Shown: one piece after another, positions 19,153 to 28,910 of the stretch | Layout: every line of letters begins with the position of its first letter | Position numbering within the stretch: position 1 is the first letter of the stretch | DNA from: Pararhizobium arenae | Lineage (GTDB): Bacteria > Pseudomonadota > Alphaproteobacteria > Rhizobiales > Rhizobiaceae | DNA: 64,000 nt | Direction: 5' to 3' | Assembly: GCF_001931685.1 (NCBI RefSeq) | Contig: NZ_MOOY01000001.1 | Location: 1-64,000 of the forward strand | The notes under the pieces: generated by a model | Databases searched by the model: none | Told to the model about the DNA's origin: nothing | Seen by the model: only the letters and a program-made list of their open reading frames with translations | Program-made: the position numbers and the translations under genes

Positions 19153-20268
19153 ATGACCGAATGGACCCGCGACGATGAGCGTTTCATGGGCGAAGCCCTG
19201 GCGCTCGGCCATCTGCATCTCGGTCAGACCGCGTCCAATCCCTCGGTCGGCTGCGTCATCGTTCGCGATGATGGCGATGGTCCTCGTATTGTCGGTCGCG
19301 CGGTAACGGCTGTGGGCGGGCGTCCGCATGCGGAAACCCAGGCACTGGCCGATGCCGGAGAACTGGCCCGCGGCGCGACCGCCTATGTCACGCTCGAACC
19401 CTGCGCCCACCACGGCAAAACGCCGCCCTGCGCGGAAGCCCTGATCGCCGCCGGCGTGGCCCGGGTTGTTGTTTCCGTAACCGATCCCGATGAGCGGGTG
19501 AGCGGCCGCGGCATCGAGATGCTGCGCGAAGCCGGCATAACCGTCGAGACGGGTTTGTTGGAGCGTGAGGGCGAGCGGGCGCTGGAAGGTTATCTTATGA
19601 ACCGGCGGGAAGGGCGGCCCTTCGTGACGCTGAAGCTCGCCGTTTCCGCCGATGGCATGATCGGCGCGACCGGCAAGGGGCAGCTTGCGATCACAGGGCC
19701 GGAAAGCCGCGCCGAGGTGCATCGCCTGCGCTCCGAGATCGACGCGATCCTGATCGGCATCGGTACGGCAATTGCCGATGATCCCGAACTCACCACCCGG
19801 CTGCCGGGGCTCGAGCACCGGTCCCCGATCCGTATCGTGCTCGACCGCAAGCTGGAACTGCCGGTCACGTCCAAGCTCGTGCAGAGCGCCCGCAAGGTGC
19901 CGGTGATCGTCGTGATCGACGAGGAAGCCACCACCTTCAGCGAGAAGGCGCGGCGCGACGCACTGGAAGCGGAAGGTGTGGAAATTCTCGTTTGCCAGCA
20001 GGATGATCTCTCGGACTTGCTCGGAGCACTCGCCACGCGCGGCATATCCTCCTTGCTTGTTGAGGGCGGAGCGAAGACCGCGCAGCTTTTCCTGAATGCC
20101 GGTCTTGTCGATCGCATCCTGTTGTTTACCAGCACAGTGACGGTCGGGGAGGGCGGCGTTGCCTCGCCGATCGATCGCAAGCTCGTGCCGGTCGGCTTCG
20201 TGCACCGTGCCAGCCATTCCTTCGGCAACGATATTCTCGACGAATACGAATATGAAAGAAGCTCCTGA
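19153..20268 (+). CDS. ribD: Riboflavin deaminase/reductase RibD
   Basis: A bifunctional enzyme carrying out two steps of riboflavin synthesis: pyrimidine deamination and side-chain reduction. The deaminase half (about 1-150) shows the zinc ligands in GGRPHAETQAL and EPCAHHGKTPPC. The reductase half begins with RPFVTLKLAVSADGMIG near 157 and contains LLVEGGAKTAQLFL. At 371 residues the length is usual. Its TGA overlaps the ribE ATG by one base (TGATG). Confidence 0.96.
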   Translation: MTEWTRDDERFMGEALALGHLHLGQTASNPSVGCVIVRDDGDGPRIVGRAVTAVGGRPHAETQALADAGELARGATAYVTLEPCAHHGKTPPCAEALIAAGVARVVVSVTDPDERVSGRGIEMLREAGITVETGLLEREGERALEGYLMNRREGRPFVTLKLAVSADGMIGATGKGQLAITGPESRAEVHRLRSEIDAILIGIGTAIADDPELTTRLPGLEHRSPIRIVLDRKLELPVTSKLVQSARKVPVIVVIDEEATTFSEKARRDALEAEGVEILVCQQDDLSDLLGALATRGISSLLVEGGAKTAQLFLNAGLVDRILLFTSTVTVGEGGVASPIDRKLVPVGFVHRASHSFGNDILDEYEYERSS

Positions 20269-20894
20269 TGTTTACCGGCATTGTCACCGATATCGGCACC
20301 GTCCAGTCCGTCACTCCGCTCGATGAAGGTGTGAAGCTCCGGATAGGCACCGCCTATGATCCCAAAGGCATCGACATCGGTGCCTCGATTGCCTGTTCCG
20401 GCGTCTGCCTGACGGTCACGACGTTGCCGGACGAGGGCTCGAACGAACGCTGGTTCGAGGTCGAGGCTTGGGAAGAAGCGTTGCGCCTGACGACCATTGC
20501 CGACTGGAAAACAGAGCGGAAGATCAATCTGGAGCGCTCGCTGAAAATCGGCGACGAGCTGGGCGGGCATCTGGTTTCCGGCCATGTCGATGGGAAGGCG
20601 GAGATCCTCTCCGTCGAGGCGGAAGGCGAGGCGACCCGCTTTCGGCTGAAGGCGCCGGAGCATCTGGCGCGTTTCGTGGCACCCAAGGGTTCGGTTGCGC
20701 TCGATGGCACGTCGCTGACGGTCAATGCCGTCGATGGTGCCGTGTTCGACGTGCTCTTGATCCGCCATTCGCTGGAGGTGACGACATGGGGCGAGAGAAA
20801 AGCCGGCGACCTCGTGAATTTCGAGGTCGATACCATGGCGCGGTACGCTGCAAGGCTGGGGGAGTTCCCCGCACCGAAGGCGGTCGATGCCTGA
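20268..20894 (+). CDS. ribE: Riboflavin synthase alpha chain
   Basis: The enzyme dismutates two 6,7-dimethyl-8-ribityllumazine molecules to riboflavin. The 208-residue product has the tandem lumazine-binding barrels: the first starts MFTGIVTDIGTVQSV, with IACSGVCLTV near 44; the second contains GHVDGKAEI and GSVALDGTSLTVNAV. The one-base overlap with ribD indicates translational coupling. In most rhizobia ribH follows directly; here an inverted two-gene module comes between. Confidence 0.96.
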   Translation: MFTGIVTDIGTVQSVTPLDEGVKLRIGTAYDPKGIDIGASIACSGVCLTVTTLPDEGSNERWFEVEAWEEALRLTTIADWKTERKINLERSLKIGDELGGHLVSGHVDGKAEILSVEAEGEATRFRLKAPEHLARFVAPKGSVALDGTSLTVNAVDGAVFDVLLIRHSLEVTTWGERKAGDLVNFEVDTMARYAARLGEFPAPKAVDA

Positions 20895-20939
20895 TCAGTG
20901 ATCTGCGCGAGGCGCCTTAAGTGCCTCGCGCAGCTATTC

Positions 20940-21458
20940 TCATCTTTCGAAAATGATGACGTTGGCGCCGTGATAGGTCGTGCGGCGCACTTCATGGAAG
21001 CGAAGTTTCGTCGCAACGCGAATGGACGCCACGTTTTCGGTATCGATGATGCAGGTCTTCTTCAGGCTGGGGTGATACTGGTCTCCCCAGCGCAGCATGG
21101 CGCTGACGGCTTCCGTCGCGTAGCCCTTGCCGTGGGCCGCAGGCGACAACGCCCAGCCGGTTTCCATCTTGCCTTCGAGCGAAGGCGTGATGACGCGGTG
21201 CAGGTCGTGAAAACCGGCCTCGCCGATCAGCTGCCCCGTTTCCTTTTCCTGCAAGGCCAGAAAGCCGAAGCCGAAATAGTGCCACATGCCGACCTGACGG
21301 AGAAAGCGCGTCCAGGACTGCTCGCGCGAGAACGGCACGCCGCCGATGAAGCGCGTGACGTTGGGATCGGCGAACAAAGCGGCGTAATGATCGAAATCCG
21401 TTCGGCGATAGGGGCGCAGGCGAAGGCGGTCGGTCTCTATGGTGGGGACTTGCTGCAT
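20940..21458 (-). CDS. GNAT acetyltransferase (RimJ/RimL-like)
   Basis: A 172-residue N-acetyltransferase of the ribosomal-protein-alanine type. It opens with IETDRLRLRPYRRTDFDHYAALF and contains the acetyl-CoA loop AAHGKGYATEAVSAML near 115, followed by the typical DTENVASIRVATKLRF. The target is unknown. The start is set at the ATG at 21458, two bases after the end of the upstream cupin gene, so the two form a small minus-strand operon inside the riboflavin cluster. Confidence 0.85.
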   Translation of the reverse strand: MQQVPTIETDRLRLRPYRRTDFDHYAALFADPNVTRFIGGVPFSREQSWTRFLRQVGMWHYFGFGFLALQEKETGQLIGEAGFHDLHRVITPSLEGKMETGWALSPAAHGKGYATEAVSAMLRWGDQYHPSLKKTCIIDTENVASIRVATKLRFHEVRRTTYHGANVIIFER

Positions 21459-21460
21459 GA

Positions 21461-21982
21461 TTATTCCGCTTTTGTCTCTCCGATACCCGGCTCGCCGTCC
21501 CAATACTCCGCTGTGGAGGGCTGGCGGCCGAGGAAGCGGAAAACCGCTTTTCTGTCAGTGGCGACCGATTGGGCGAGGAACTTGCCGGAATCGGGATATT
21601 CCACGATTTCAGCCTTGGCTTTCGTGGAGATGGAGAGATATTTCAGCGTCGCCAGGCCGGTGTTGATGATCTGGTGCGCCGTGTCCTGTCCGCCGGCAGG
21701 TGCGCCGAGCACATCGCCGGCCTTCACGGCACGACGTTCGGGTCCGAAACGGTACTCGGCCTCACCCTCCAGAATGACGAAAAGCTCGTCTTCGATATGG
21801 TGATTGTGGAAGGGACAGGCGGATTTGCCGGGCGGTACTTCGCCGTAGCCGATGCCAAGGTCTGTGAGGCCAAGCAGGGCGCCGAAGGCCGTATCGCGGG
21901 ACTCGAAGAAGCTGCCCTCGCTCCAATGCTCAAGCACGAGATCGGACAAGGTGACGACGGGAAAGCTCGGTTGTGTGGTCAT
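21461..21982 (-). CDS. Cupin-domain protein
   Basis: A 173-residue single-cupin protein. Cupin motif 1 is seen in CPFHNHHIEDELFVILEGEAEYRFG (near 57-80) and motif 2 in GDVLGAPAGGQDTAHQIIN. The His and Glu ligands for a metal are present. The enzymatic role is unknown. The ATG at 21982 follows GGAGGAAAC, an excellent ribosome site that rules out the much longer open frame upstream. It precedes the GNAT gene by two bases and runs opposite to ribH. Confidence 0.85.
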   Translation of the reverse strand: MTTQPSFPVVTLSDLVLEHWSEGSFFESRDTAFGALLGLTDLGIGYGEVPPGKSACPFHNHHIEDELFVILEGEAEYRFGPERRAVKAGDVLGAPAGGQDTAHQIINTGLATLKYLSISTKAKAEIVEYPDSGKFLAQSVATDRKAVFRFLGRQPSTAEYWDGEPGIGETKAE

Positions 21983-22022
21983 GTTTCCTCCATTTTTGTC
22001 CGCACCATCGCAGAGGAATGAT

Positions 22023-22036
22023 CGTTTTGCAAAACG
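22023..22036. promoter_or_regulatory. Perfect 14-bp palindrome between cupin gene and ribH
   Basis: CGTTTTGCAAAACG is fully self-complementary and lies 41 bases before the cupin start and about 154 bases before ribH. It has the look of an operator for a dimeric regulator. A separate hairpin, ACCGGCCA/TGGCCGGT with loop CCC (22137-22155), lies 35 bases before ribH. No FMN riboswitch motif is visible. Confidence 0.45.
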
Positions 22037-22189
22037 GTGCCAGCCGGCCGGATTGCGAAGCGACGAGCGGCTATGCGTGGCGGTGGACGCAGCGTTCTTC
22101 GAAAAACACTTGCCATTGCGGGCCCGCCGTGGTTTGACCGGCCACCCTGGCCGGTAAGGATCGGCCGCGATTTTCTGACAGGTGAGACA

Positions 22190-22654
22190 ATGTCCGATAC
22201 CTCGAACCCACATATCCTGATTGTGGAAGCGCGCTTCTATGACGACATGGCCGACGCGATGCTCGATGGCGCGACATCCGCGCTGAAGGACGCCGGCGCG
22301 ACCTATGATGTCGTCACCGTTCCCGGTGCGCTCGAAATTCCCGCTGCGATCGCCATGGCGCTCGATGGCGCCGACAATGGCGGCACCGACTACGACGGCT
22401 TCGTCGCGCTCGGCATGGTCATCCGTGGCGAGACCTATCACTTTGATATCGTCTCCAACGAATCCTCCCGCGCCCTGATGGATCTTTCCGTCAGCGAGAG
22501 CCTTGCGATCGGCAACGGCATCCTGACCGTCGAGAATGACGAACAGGCCTGGGCCCGCGCCCGCAAGACCGAAGGCGACAAGGGCGGCTTCGCTGCCCGC
22601 GCAGCCCTCACCATGATCGACCTCAAGAAGAAGCTGGGCGGCTACGGTGACTGA
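22190..22654 (+). CDS. ribH: 6,7-dimethyl-8-ribityllumazine synthase
   Basis: The beta subunit of riboflavin synthase joins the pyrimidine amine with a butanone phosphate to make lumazine. The 154-residue product begins with [20 protein letters not shown] and contains [12 protein letters not shown] near 45 and the catalytic region [22 protein letters not shown] near 75-95. GGTGAG precedes the ATG at 22190. Its last 8 bases overlap the GTG start of nusB, so the two are coupled. Confidence 0.95.
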   Translation: MSDTSNPHILIVEARFYDDMADAMLDGATSALKDAGATYDVVTVPGALEIPAAIAMALDGADNGGTDYDGFVALGMVIRGETYHFDIVSNESSRALMDLSVSESLAIGNGILTVENDEQAWARARKTEGDKGGFAARAALTMIDLKKKLGGYGD

Positions 22655-23132
22655 TACTCCTTCCGAACCGCGCCCGCTCAAGCAGGCCAACCAGCGCGGC
22701 GCAGCCCGTCTCGCTGCCGTTCAGGCGCTCTACCAGATGGATGTCGGCGGCACCGGCGTTCTCGAAATCGTGGCCGAATACGAGGCGCATCGCCTCGGAC
22801 AGGAACTCGACGGCGACACCTATCTGAAGGCCGACGCCTCGTGGTTCCGTTCCATCGTTTCGGGTGTCGTGCGCGACCAGCGCAAGCTCGATCCCCTGAT
22901 CGGTACGGCGCTGCAGGACGACTGGGCGCTGTCGCGTCTCGACAGCACCGTGCGCGCCATCCTGCGCGCGGGAACTTTCGAGCTTGTCGAGCGCAAGGAC
23001 GTTCCGGTGGCCGTCATCGTCACGGAGTATGTCGAGATCGCCCGCGCCTTCTTCGAAGAAGACGAGCCGAAGCTGGTCAATGCCATCCTCGACCGCATCG
23101 CCCGCCAGATCCGTACGGACGTGAAGGCTTGA
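22647..23132 (+). CDS. nusB: Transcription antitermination factor NusB
   Basis: NusB binds boxA RNA with NusE (S10) in rRNA antitermination complexes. The 161-residue product has the arginine-rich N-terminal helix ([17 protein letters not shown]) and the all-helical core ending [31 protein letters not shown]. It begins with GTG and overlaps ribH by 8 bases, the conserved ribH-nusB pair. Eleven bases separate it from the permease gene downstream. Confidence 0.95.
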   Translation: MTDTPSEPRPLKQANQRGAARLAAVQALYQMDVGGTGVLEIVAEYEAHRLGQELDGDTYLKADASWFRSIVSGVVRDQRKLDPLIGTALQDDWALSRLDSTVRAILRAGTFELVERKDVPVAVIVTEYVEIARAFFEEDEPKLVNAILDRIARQIRTDVKA

Positions 23133-23143
23133 AGGGTTAGCTT

Positions 23144-24379
23144 ATGGTAGCAGCGAGCGGCAATGTGCAGGGGACGGACATCTCGCTGCACGCCGCACGC
23201 CGCAACGTCTATCTGCTCACAGCAGCTCAAGCCGTGCTCGGCACCATGGGACCGATCGTCTTTTCGGTCGGCGGTGTCGCCGGCTACCAGATGCTTGGAG
23301 CGGACAAATCGCTGGCGACGGCGCCGCTGACGGGCTTCAACATCGGCGTTGCCTTCGGGGCGATTTTCGTGGCTGTGCTCTCGCGCCATCTCGGACGCAG
23401 GATGGCCTTTGTCATCGGTGCGCTGCTGGGTGCCGGCGGCGGTATCCTTGCTGCCTACGCGCTTTATATCTTGGATTTTTGGCTCTTTGCTGTGAGCCTT
23501 CTGGTGATCGGGCTTTCCGGCGGCTTCACGCAGAAACTTCGTTTCGCAGCCGCCGATGCGTCGCCAAGCTTCTACAAACCACGGGCAATTTCCTGGATCT
23601 TGGCGGGGGGCATGGTTTCGGCGGTGCTCGGGCCACAACTGGTGATCCAGACGCGGGACATGCTGGCGCCGATCTTTTTTGCCGGTGCGTTCCTGGCCGT
23701 CATCCCGCTTGCGCTTCTCGCCATTCTGTTTCTCGCCTTGCTTCGTTTGCCCGATCAGCGGCCGGCGGTGACCGCCAGCGCGACGCTGCCGACGCGGCCC
23801 CTGCGCGAAATCGTCATGACCCAGCGTTTCATCACCGGCATGGTCTGCGGCATTTCCACCTATGCGCTGATGACCTTCATGATGACCGGGGCGCCGATCG
23901 CCATGGTCGTTGGCTGCGACTTTCCGCAGGACATGGCGACGCTGGGCATCCAGTGGCATGTGCTGGCCATGTTCGTGCCGAGTTTCTTCACCGGTATGCT
24001 CGTCAGCCGGTTCGGGGCGGAGAGGGTCGTCGCTGCCGGATTGTTTATTCTGATGGCCTGTGCGCTCGTTGCCCATGCCGGAATTGCGCTCTGGAATTTC
24101 TGGGGCGCGCTGATCCTGCTTGGTCTCGGCTGGAATTTCGGTTTCATCGGGGCGACGGCAATCGTGGCCTCGAGCTACCGTCCTCATGAGGCGGACAAAG
24201 TGCAGGGTTTTCACGACATCATCCTGTTCAGCGCGGTCGCGCTTGCCTCCTTCGGCTCGGGCAAGGTTCTGACGGCCTATGGCTGGGACATGCTGAACGC
24301 GGCCGTCTGGCCGCTGACCATACTTTGCCTGTTCCTGCTTTTTGCGCTGTTTCTGCGCGAAAAACGTCGCCCGGCATAA
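23144..24379 (+). CDS. MFS-type permease
   Basis: A 411-residue inner-membrane permease with about twelve hydrophobic helices and the inter-helix loop [22 protein letters not shown] near 84, which corresponds to the major facilitator motif A. Later segments include [23 protein letters not shown] and [28 protein letters not shown]. Substrate unknown. It sits 11 bases after nusB and is probably the last gene of that operon. Confidence 0.85.
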   Translation: MVAASGNVQGTDISLHAARRNVYLLTAAQAVLGTMGPIVFSVGGVAGYQMLGADKSLATAPLTGFNIGVAFGAIFVAVLSRHLGRRMAFVIGALLGAGGGILAAYALYILDFWLFAVSLLVIGLSGGFTQKLRFAAADASPSFYKPRAISWILAGGMVSAVLGPQLVIQTRDMLAPIFFAGAFLAVIPLALLAILFLALLRLPDQRPAVTASATLPTRPLREIVMTQRFITGMVCGISTYALMTFMMTGAPIAMVVGCDFPQDMATLGIQWHVLAMFVPSFFTGMLVSRFGAERVVAAGLFILMACALVAHAGIALWNFWGALILLGLGWNFGFIGATAIVASSYRPHEADKVQGFHDIILFSAVALASFGSGKVLTAYGWDMLNAAVWPLTILCLFLLFALFLREKRRPA

Positions 24380-24689
24380 GTTTTCATACAAAAGACGTGC
24401 AAATTCGCCCGTAAGTGGCTGCCAACATACCGGAAAACGTAGGTTTTTTCGGTTTTGGCGGCTTGACGATACCGATTCGTCCCATCACTCTGGCCCCGCA
24501 TCTTCCCTCAGGCTTGAGGAGGCATCGGGAGGCTGCAAGTCCAAAGTATCCCGCTTTCCAGTGGTGACACTTGAATGGCCGCGGATGCTTTGGAGAGGAG
24601 AGGGAGCGATCGTGGCCATCCGTCACCCTATGCTCTCAGCCCTGCGGAACGGAGTGAGCCCGCAGGTTCGCAACGGAGGAAAGAGCGAA
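24380..24689 (+). other. Intergenic region before hppA
   Basis: No gene is seen in these 310 bases. CCGGAAAAC...GTTTTTTCGG (about 24430-24453) forms an imperfect hairpin with a T-run that could end the nusB-permease transcript. TTGACG near 24463 could be a -35 box for hppA. The hppA ribosome site GGAGGA lies at the right end. Confidence 0.35.
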
Positions 24690-26828
24690 ATGAGCATACT
24701 TCTGGGCGTAATCGCATGCGGGTTGCTGTCGGTGGTCTATGCCATCTGGGCGACCCGGTCGGTGCTGGCCGCCGACCAGGGCAATGCCCGCATGCAGGAG
24801 ATCGCGGGCTTCATCCGCGAGGGGGCGCAGGCCTATCTCACACGGCAATACAAGACCATCGCCATTGTCGGCGTCGTCGTTTTCATCGGCGCGTGGGTTC
24901 TGCTTTCGGCGACGGCCGCGATCGGCTTCCTGATCGGCGCCGTGCTTTCGGGTGCTGCGGGCTTCATCGGCATGCACGTCTCGGTTCGCGCCAATGTGCG
25001 GACAGCCCAGGCGGCGTCCGTCAGCCTGTCTTCCGGTCTCGATATCGCCTTCAAGTCCGGCGCCATCACCGGCATGCTGGTGGCCGGCCTCGCCTTGCTC
25101 GGGGTTGCGATCTATTACCTTATCCTGACATCCGGCATGGGTCATGAGCCCGGCTCGCGCGAAGTCATCGATGCGCTTGTTTCGCTCGGCTTCGGCGCTT
25201 CTCTCATCTCGATCTTCGCCCGCCTCGGCGGCGGTATCTTCACCAAGGGCGCCGACGTCGGCGGCGACCTCGTCGGCAAGGTGGAGGCCGGCATTCCCGA
25301 AGACGACCCCCGTAACCCCGCGACCATCGCCGATAACGTCGGCGACAACGTCGGCGACTGCGCCGGCATGGCGGCCGACCTGTTCGAGACCTACGCCGTC
25401 TCGATCGTCGCGACCATGGTTCTGGCCGCAATCTTCTTTGCCGGCAGTGCGGGGCTTGCGACCGTGATGGTCTATCCGCTCGCCATCTGCGGAGCCTGCA
25501 TCATCACCTCCATCATCGGCGCCTTCTTCGTAAAGCTCGGGTCGAACGGCTCGATCATGGGCGCGCTTTACAAAGGGCTCATCGTCACGGGCGTTCTCTC
25601 GATCGTCGGCCTCGGAGCGGCAACCTCCCTGACAATCGGCTGGGGCTCGATCGGCGCCGTTGAAGGCAAGGATATCACCGGCACCAACCTGTTCATCTGC
25701 GGCGTTCTCGGCCTGATCGTCACAGCGCTGATCGTGGTGATCACCGAATACTACACCGGCACCAACAAGCGTCCGGTCAATTCGATCGCCCAGGCCTCGG
25801 TCAGCGGCCACGGCACCAACGTCATCCAGGGCCTTGCGGTCTCTCTGGAATCGACGGCGCTGCCGGCCATCGTCATTGTCGGCGGCATCATTGCCACCTA
25901 TCAACTCGGCGGGCTGTTCGGCACCGGTATCGCGGTCACCGCCATGCTCGGCATTGCCGGCATGATCGTGGCGCTCGATGCCTTTGGGCCGGTGACGGAC
26001 AATGCCGGGGGCATCGCTGAAATGTCCCACCTGCCGCCGGAAGTGCGCAAGTCCACGGACGCGCTCGATGCCGTTGGCAACACCACCAAGGCCGTGACCA
26101 AAGGTTATGCGATTGGTTCCGCCGGCCTCGGTGCGCTGGTTCTCTTCGCAGCCTACTCCAACGATCTGCGATACTTCGCCGCCAATGGCGACAAATACCC
26201 TTATTTCGCCGATATCGGTGCGATCTCGTTCGATCTCTCCAACCCCTACGTCGTCGCCGGCCTGATCTTCGGCGGTCTCATCCCGTATCTCTTCGGCGGT
26301 ATCGCAATGACCGCCGTCGGCCGCGCCGCAAGCTCGGTCGTGGAGGAGGTCCGTCGTCAGTTCCGGGAAAAACCAGGCATCATGGCCGGCACGGACCGCC
26401 CGGATTATGGTCGCGCGGTGGACATGCTGACCAAGGCAGCGATCCGGGAAATGATCATTCCGTCGCTCTTGCCGGTTCTTGCCCCGATCGTCGTCTATTT
26501 CGGCGTGCTGGCGATTTCAGGCTCCAAGGCTTCGGCCTTCGCCGCGCTCGGCGCTTCGCTGCTCGGCGTCATCGTCAACGGCCTGTTCGTGGCGATCTCG
26601 ATGACGTCCGGCGGTGGCGCCTGGGACAATGCCAAGAAGAGCTTCGAAGACGGTTTTGTCGACAAGGACGGCCAGAAGCACCTGAAGGGCTCCGATGCGC
26701 ACAAGGCCTCGGTGACCGGCGACACGGTAGGCGATCCTTACAAGGACACCGCGGGCCCTGCTGTCAATCCCGCGATCAAGATCACCAACATCGTGGCGCT
26801 GCTGCTGCTGGCGATCTTGGCGGGATAA
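24690..26828 (+). CDS. hppA: H+-translocating membrane pyrophosphatase
   Basis: A membrane-bound pump that couples pyrophosphate hydrolysis to proton export, with about sixteen transmembrane helices in 712 residues. The cytoplasmic catalytic motifs are present: [14 protein letters not shown] near 190 and [20 protein letters not shown] just after. The determinant segment reads [17 protein letters not shown], with Lys where K+-dependent enzymes have Ala, so it should be K+-independent. The ATG at 24690 is set by GGAGGA 10 bases upstream; the open frame to the left is not coding. A terminator follows. Confidence 0.97.
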   Translation: MSILLGVIACGLLSVVYAIWATRSVLAADQGNARMQEIAGFIREGAQAYLTRQYKTIAIVGVVVFIGAWVLLSATAAIGFLIGAVLSGAAGFIGMHVSVRANVRTAQAASVSLSSGLDIAFKSGAITGMLVAGLALLGVAIYYLILTSGMGHEPGSREVIDALVSLGFGASLISIFARLGGGIFTKGADVGGDLVGKVEAGIPEDDPRNPATIADNVGDNVGDCAGMAADLFETYAVSIVATMVLAAIFFAGSAGLATVMVYPLAICGACIITSIIGAFFVKLGSNGSIMGALYKGLIVTGVLSIVGLGAATSLTIGWGSIGAVEGKDITGTNLFICGVLGLIVTALIVVITEYYTGTNKRPVNSIAQASVSGHGTNVIQGLAVSLESTALPAIVIVGGIIATYQLGGLFGTGIAVTAMLGIAGMIVALDAFGPVTDNAGGIAEMSHLPPEVRKSTDALDAVGNTTKAVTKGYAIGSAGLGALVLFAAYSNDLRYFAANGDKYPYFADIGAISFDLSNPYVVAGLIFGGLIPYLFGGIAMTAVGRAASSVVEEVRRQFREKPGIMAGTDRPDYGRAVDMLTKAAIREMIIPSLLPVLAPIVVYFGVLAISGSKASAFAALGASLLGVIVNGLFVAISMTSGGGAWDNAKKSFEDGFVDKDGQKHLKGSDAHKASVTGDTVGDPYKDTAGPAVNPAIKITNIVALLLLAILAG

Positions 26829-26849
26829 AAGCGAGTCCGACTTATAAAA

Positions 26850-26877
26850 AAACCGCGGGGCTTTCGCCTCGCGGTTT
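26850..26877. terminator. Intrinsic terminator after hppA
   Basis: The stem AAACCGCGGGG/CCTCGCGGTTT (one mismatch) with a 6-base loop is followed by CTTTT on the plus strand. An A-run precedes it, so it may also act on the convergent bamE transcript. Confidence 0.85.
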
Positions 26878-26902
26878 CTTTTGGGAACTGCGATCGTTCC
26901 GA

Positions 26903-27406
26903 CTATTTGCCGTAGTCGGATCCATCCGAGAAGATCGAACGCGCCGCGCTCTTGCCGATGCCGTTGCCGCTGAGCAGCTGGGCGAGGAACGTCATTTCCT
27001 TGCCGCCGGTCGGCGTCGTGCGCGAGATCGTGTCGAAGACCTTGCCGTCCTGAAGCGAGTAGTTGGCAAGCTGGGATACTACGCCGTCCTTGTCGAAGTA
27101 GACGGCGAGCACGCTCTGCTCGACCAGCTTGGGCTTCATGAAGGCGACAGCGCGGGTCCGCTTCTGGGAGATGTAGTAAAACACCTCGTTGTCGAAGGTT
27201 GCCGTCGTCGACGGCGTGCCCAGCGACAGCAGAACCTGTTCGCGGCTTGAGCCGACCGGCGCAAGCGCCAGGGTTTCCTGATCGACGACGTAGCCCTGGT
27301 GCAGCACTTCACCGGTGCCCAGCCCCAAGTCTGAAGCGGTCTTGCAGCCCGTCAGCACCGTTGCGGAGAGGGCGAGTGAAAATACGACTTTGCCTGCGAA
27401 TTTCAT
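26903..27406 (-). CDS. bamE: Outer-membrane assembly lipoprotein BamE/OmlA
   Basis: A 167-residue lipoprotein of the SmpA/OmlA family, part of the Bam complex that inserts beta-barrel proteins. The signal ends in a lipobox LTGC (Cys21). The fold motif is HQGYVVDQETLALAPVGSSREQVLLSLGTPSTT, followed by EVFYYISQKR and VLAVYFDKDGVV. The start is placed at the ATG at 27406 (MKFAGKVVFSL), which gives a normal signal peptide; an upstream ATG at 27439 would extend it. It runs opposite to the cytochrome chaperone gene. Confidence 0.88.
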   Translation of the reverse strand: MKFAGKVVFSLALSATVLTGCKTASDLGLGTGEVLHQGYVVDQETLALAPVGSSREQVLLSLGTPSTTATFDNEVFYYISQKRTRAVAFMKPKLVEQSVLAVYFDKDGVVSQLANYSLQDGKVFDTISRTTPTGGKEMTFLAQLLSGNGIGKSAARSIFSDGSDYGK

Positions 27407-27567
27407 ATCCGACCTGAAGTACCGTTTCGTCAACGACATATCCCTCAATAGAACGCCGGCGGATGCGCCATTGCTTTTCGTGCCTGCTTCGGTAAACCAG
27501 CTTCGATGATCATGCAACAACCGCTGGAGCGGGCTGGCGCATTTTGAAGCAGGCAAACTTGGGCTTT

Positions 27568-28110
27568 ATGATGATTTTCCGACTGTTCGGCAGAAAAAAC
27601 AGCAATGCGGCGATCGTAGAGCGCCAATATGCAATTTTGACGGCCGCGGCCCGGCAGCCATTCTTCTACACGGATCTTGACGTTCCCGATACGGTCATGG
27701 GCCGTTTCGAGATGCTGTCCGCCGTGTTGATCGTTTATTTCCGTAGAACGCGCTCGTCGGCGCGGTCGGGCCAAGAGATCGCGCAGGAGATCGTCGATGC
27801 CTTTTTCGAGGACGTCGATCATTCGATCCGCGAGCTCGGCGTGGGCGATGTCGCCGTTCCCAAGCGCATGAAGAAGTTTGCCTCCATGTTCTACGGGCGG
27901 CTGGAAAGCTACGCCGCCGCCATGGAGAAAAAGGATGCGGAGGAGCTTGCCGCCGCCCTTAAGCGCAACTTCCATCCCAAGAACGACGACCCCAGTCTTA
28001 CAATGGCCGGCTTGGCTTCCTATCTGCTGCTCGCCGAGGCAGAGCTTGCAGGCCTGGGGGAAGACATCGTAGAAACCGGCACGTTGAAACTACCCGCTCC
28101 GCAAGCGTGA
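27568..28110 (+). CDS. Ubiquinol-cytochrome c chaperone (CBP3 family)
   Basis: A 180-residue member of the CBP3/UbiC_C family, which in mitochondria assists cytochrome b and bc1 complex assembly. The family pattern is visible in ERQYAILTAAARQPFFYTDLDVPDTVMGRFEML, then AQEIVDAFFEDVDHSIRELGVGD and VPKRMKKFASMFYGR. The first of two adjacent ATGs (27568, 27571) is used. It is followed after 49 bases by the yceD-like gene, an order preserved in many alphaproteobacteria. Confidence 0.87.
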   Translation: MMIFRLFGRKNSNAAIVERQYAILTAAARQPFFYTDLDVPDTVMGRFEMLSAVLIVYFRRTRSSARSGQEIAQEIVDAFFEDVDHSIRELGVGDVAVPKRMKKFASMFYGRLESYAAAMEKKDAEELAAALKRNFHPKNDDPSLTMAGLASYLLLAEAELAGLGEDIVETGTLKLPAPQA

Positions 28111-28159
28111 GCAGACATATTCCGTCGCAGGCAGCGGCTTGCGGCAGGAGGGAACATCG

Positions 28160-28711
28160 ATGAAGCATGAAGACAAGCCGGCTTTCGCCTTTCCCGTGAA
28201 GGTCGGGCATATCTCCGCGAACGCCGTCGCGATCCGCGTTGAGGCCAATGCGACCGAGCGCGCGGCGCTGGCGGCGCAATGGAATATCCTTGAGGTTCAA
28301 TCGCTCGACGCCGACCTGCAGGTTGCCCGCTGGAAGAAGGACGGCGTTAGGATCAAAGGCATGGTACGGGCAAAGATCGTGCAGGCCTGTGTCGTGACGC
28401 TCGAACCGGTCGAATCGTCGATCGAAGAAGAGATCGAATCCATTTTCGTGCCGGAAGGCTCGCGCCTTGCCCGGATCGCCGCCAATGACACAGGCGAGAT
28501 GGTCCTTGACCCGGACGGGCCGGATATTCCCGATGTCTTTACCGGTGACACCATCGATGTCGGCGAAGTGGTGAGTGAGCAGGTGGCGCTTGCGATCGAT
28601 CCTTATCCGCGCAAACCCGGCGCGGCCTTCGGCGAACGTATCGAAAGCACCGCAAAGGACGACAAGCGTCCAAACCCCTTTGCAGCCCTCAAGGATTGGA
28701 AAAAGGACTGA
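28160..28711 (+). CDS. yceD: YceD/DUF177-family protein
   Basis: A 183-residue cytoplasmic protein of DUF177. Relatives are encoded near rpmF-plsX and are linked to 23S rRNA maturation. It contains the paired patterns GMVRAKIVQACVVTLEPVESSIEEEIESIFV and DGPDIPDVFTGDTIDVGEVVSEQVALAIDPYPRKPG. The ATG at 28160 follows AGGAGGGAAC. It lies upstream of plsX, the usual fatty-acid/phospholipid neighbourhood, although rpmF is absent here. Confidence 0.88.
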   Translation: MKHEDKPAFAFPVKVGHISANAVAIRVEANATERAALAAQWNILEVQSLDADLQVARWKKDGVRIKGMVRAKIVQACVVTLEPVESSIEEEIESIFVPEGSRLARIAANDTGEMVLDPDGPDIPDVFTGDTIDVGEVVSEQVALAIDPYPRKPGAAFGERIESTAKDDKRPNPFAALKDWKKD

Positions 28712-28910
28712 ATCCGGGGCATGTCGCCATAGAAAATCGGTTGTCAGCAGAGGGAAAAACGGTATTTTGGCCAAAATTCCGCCCGCTGGGTCGACCGCTG
28801 CGACACGACGCGAAGCGTCTCCATCGTCGTGAAAATTATGTGTTTCCATCGCCGCGCATCGTGCCTGAATGAAGCAGGCTGCGCTGCAGGGAAAAAAGGA
28901 AAAGACTCGC

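Noticed and set aside
21983-22189. FMN riboswitch before ribH
   Set aside because: The conserved RFN sequence blocks are not present; only simple hairpins are seen.
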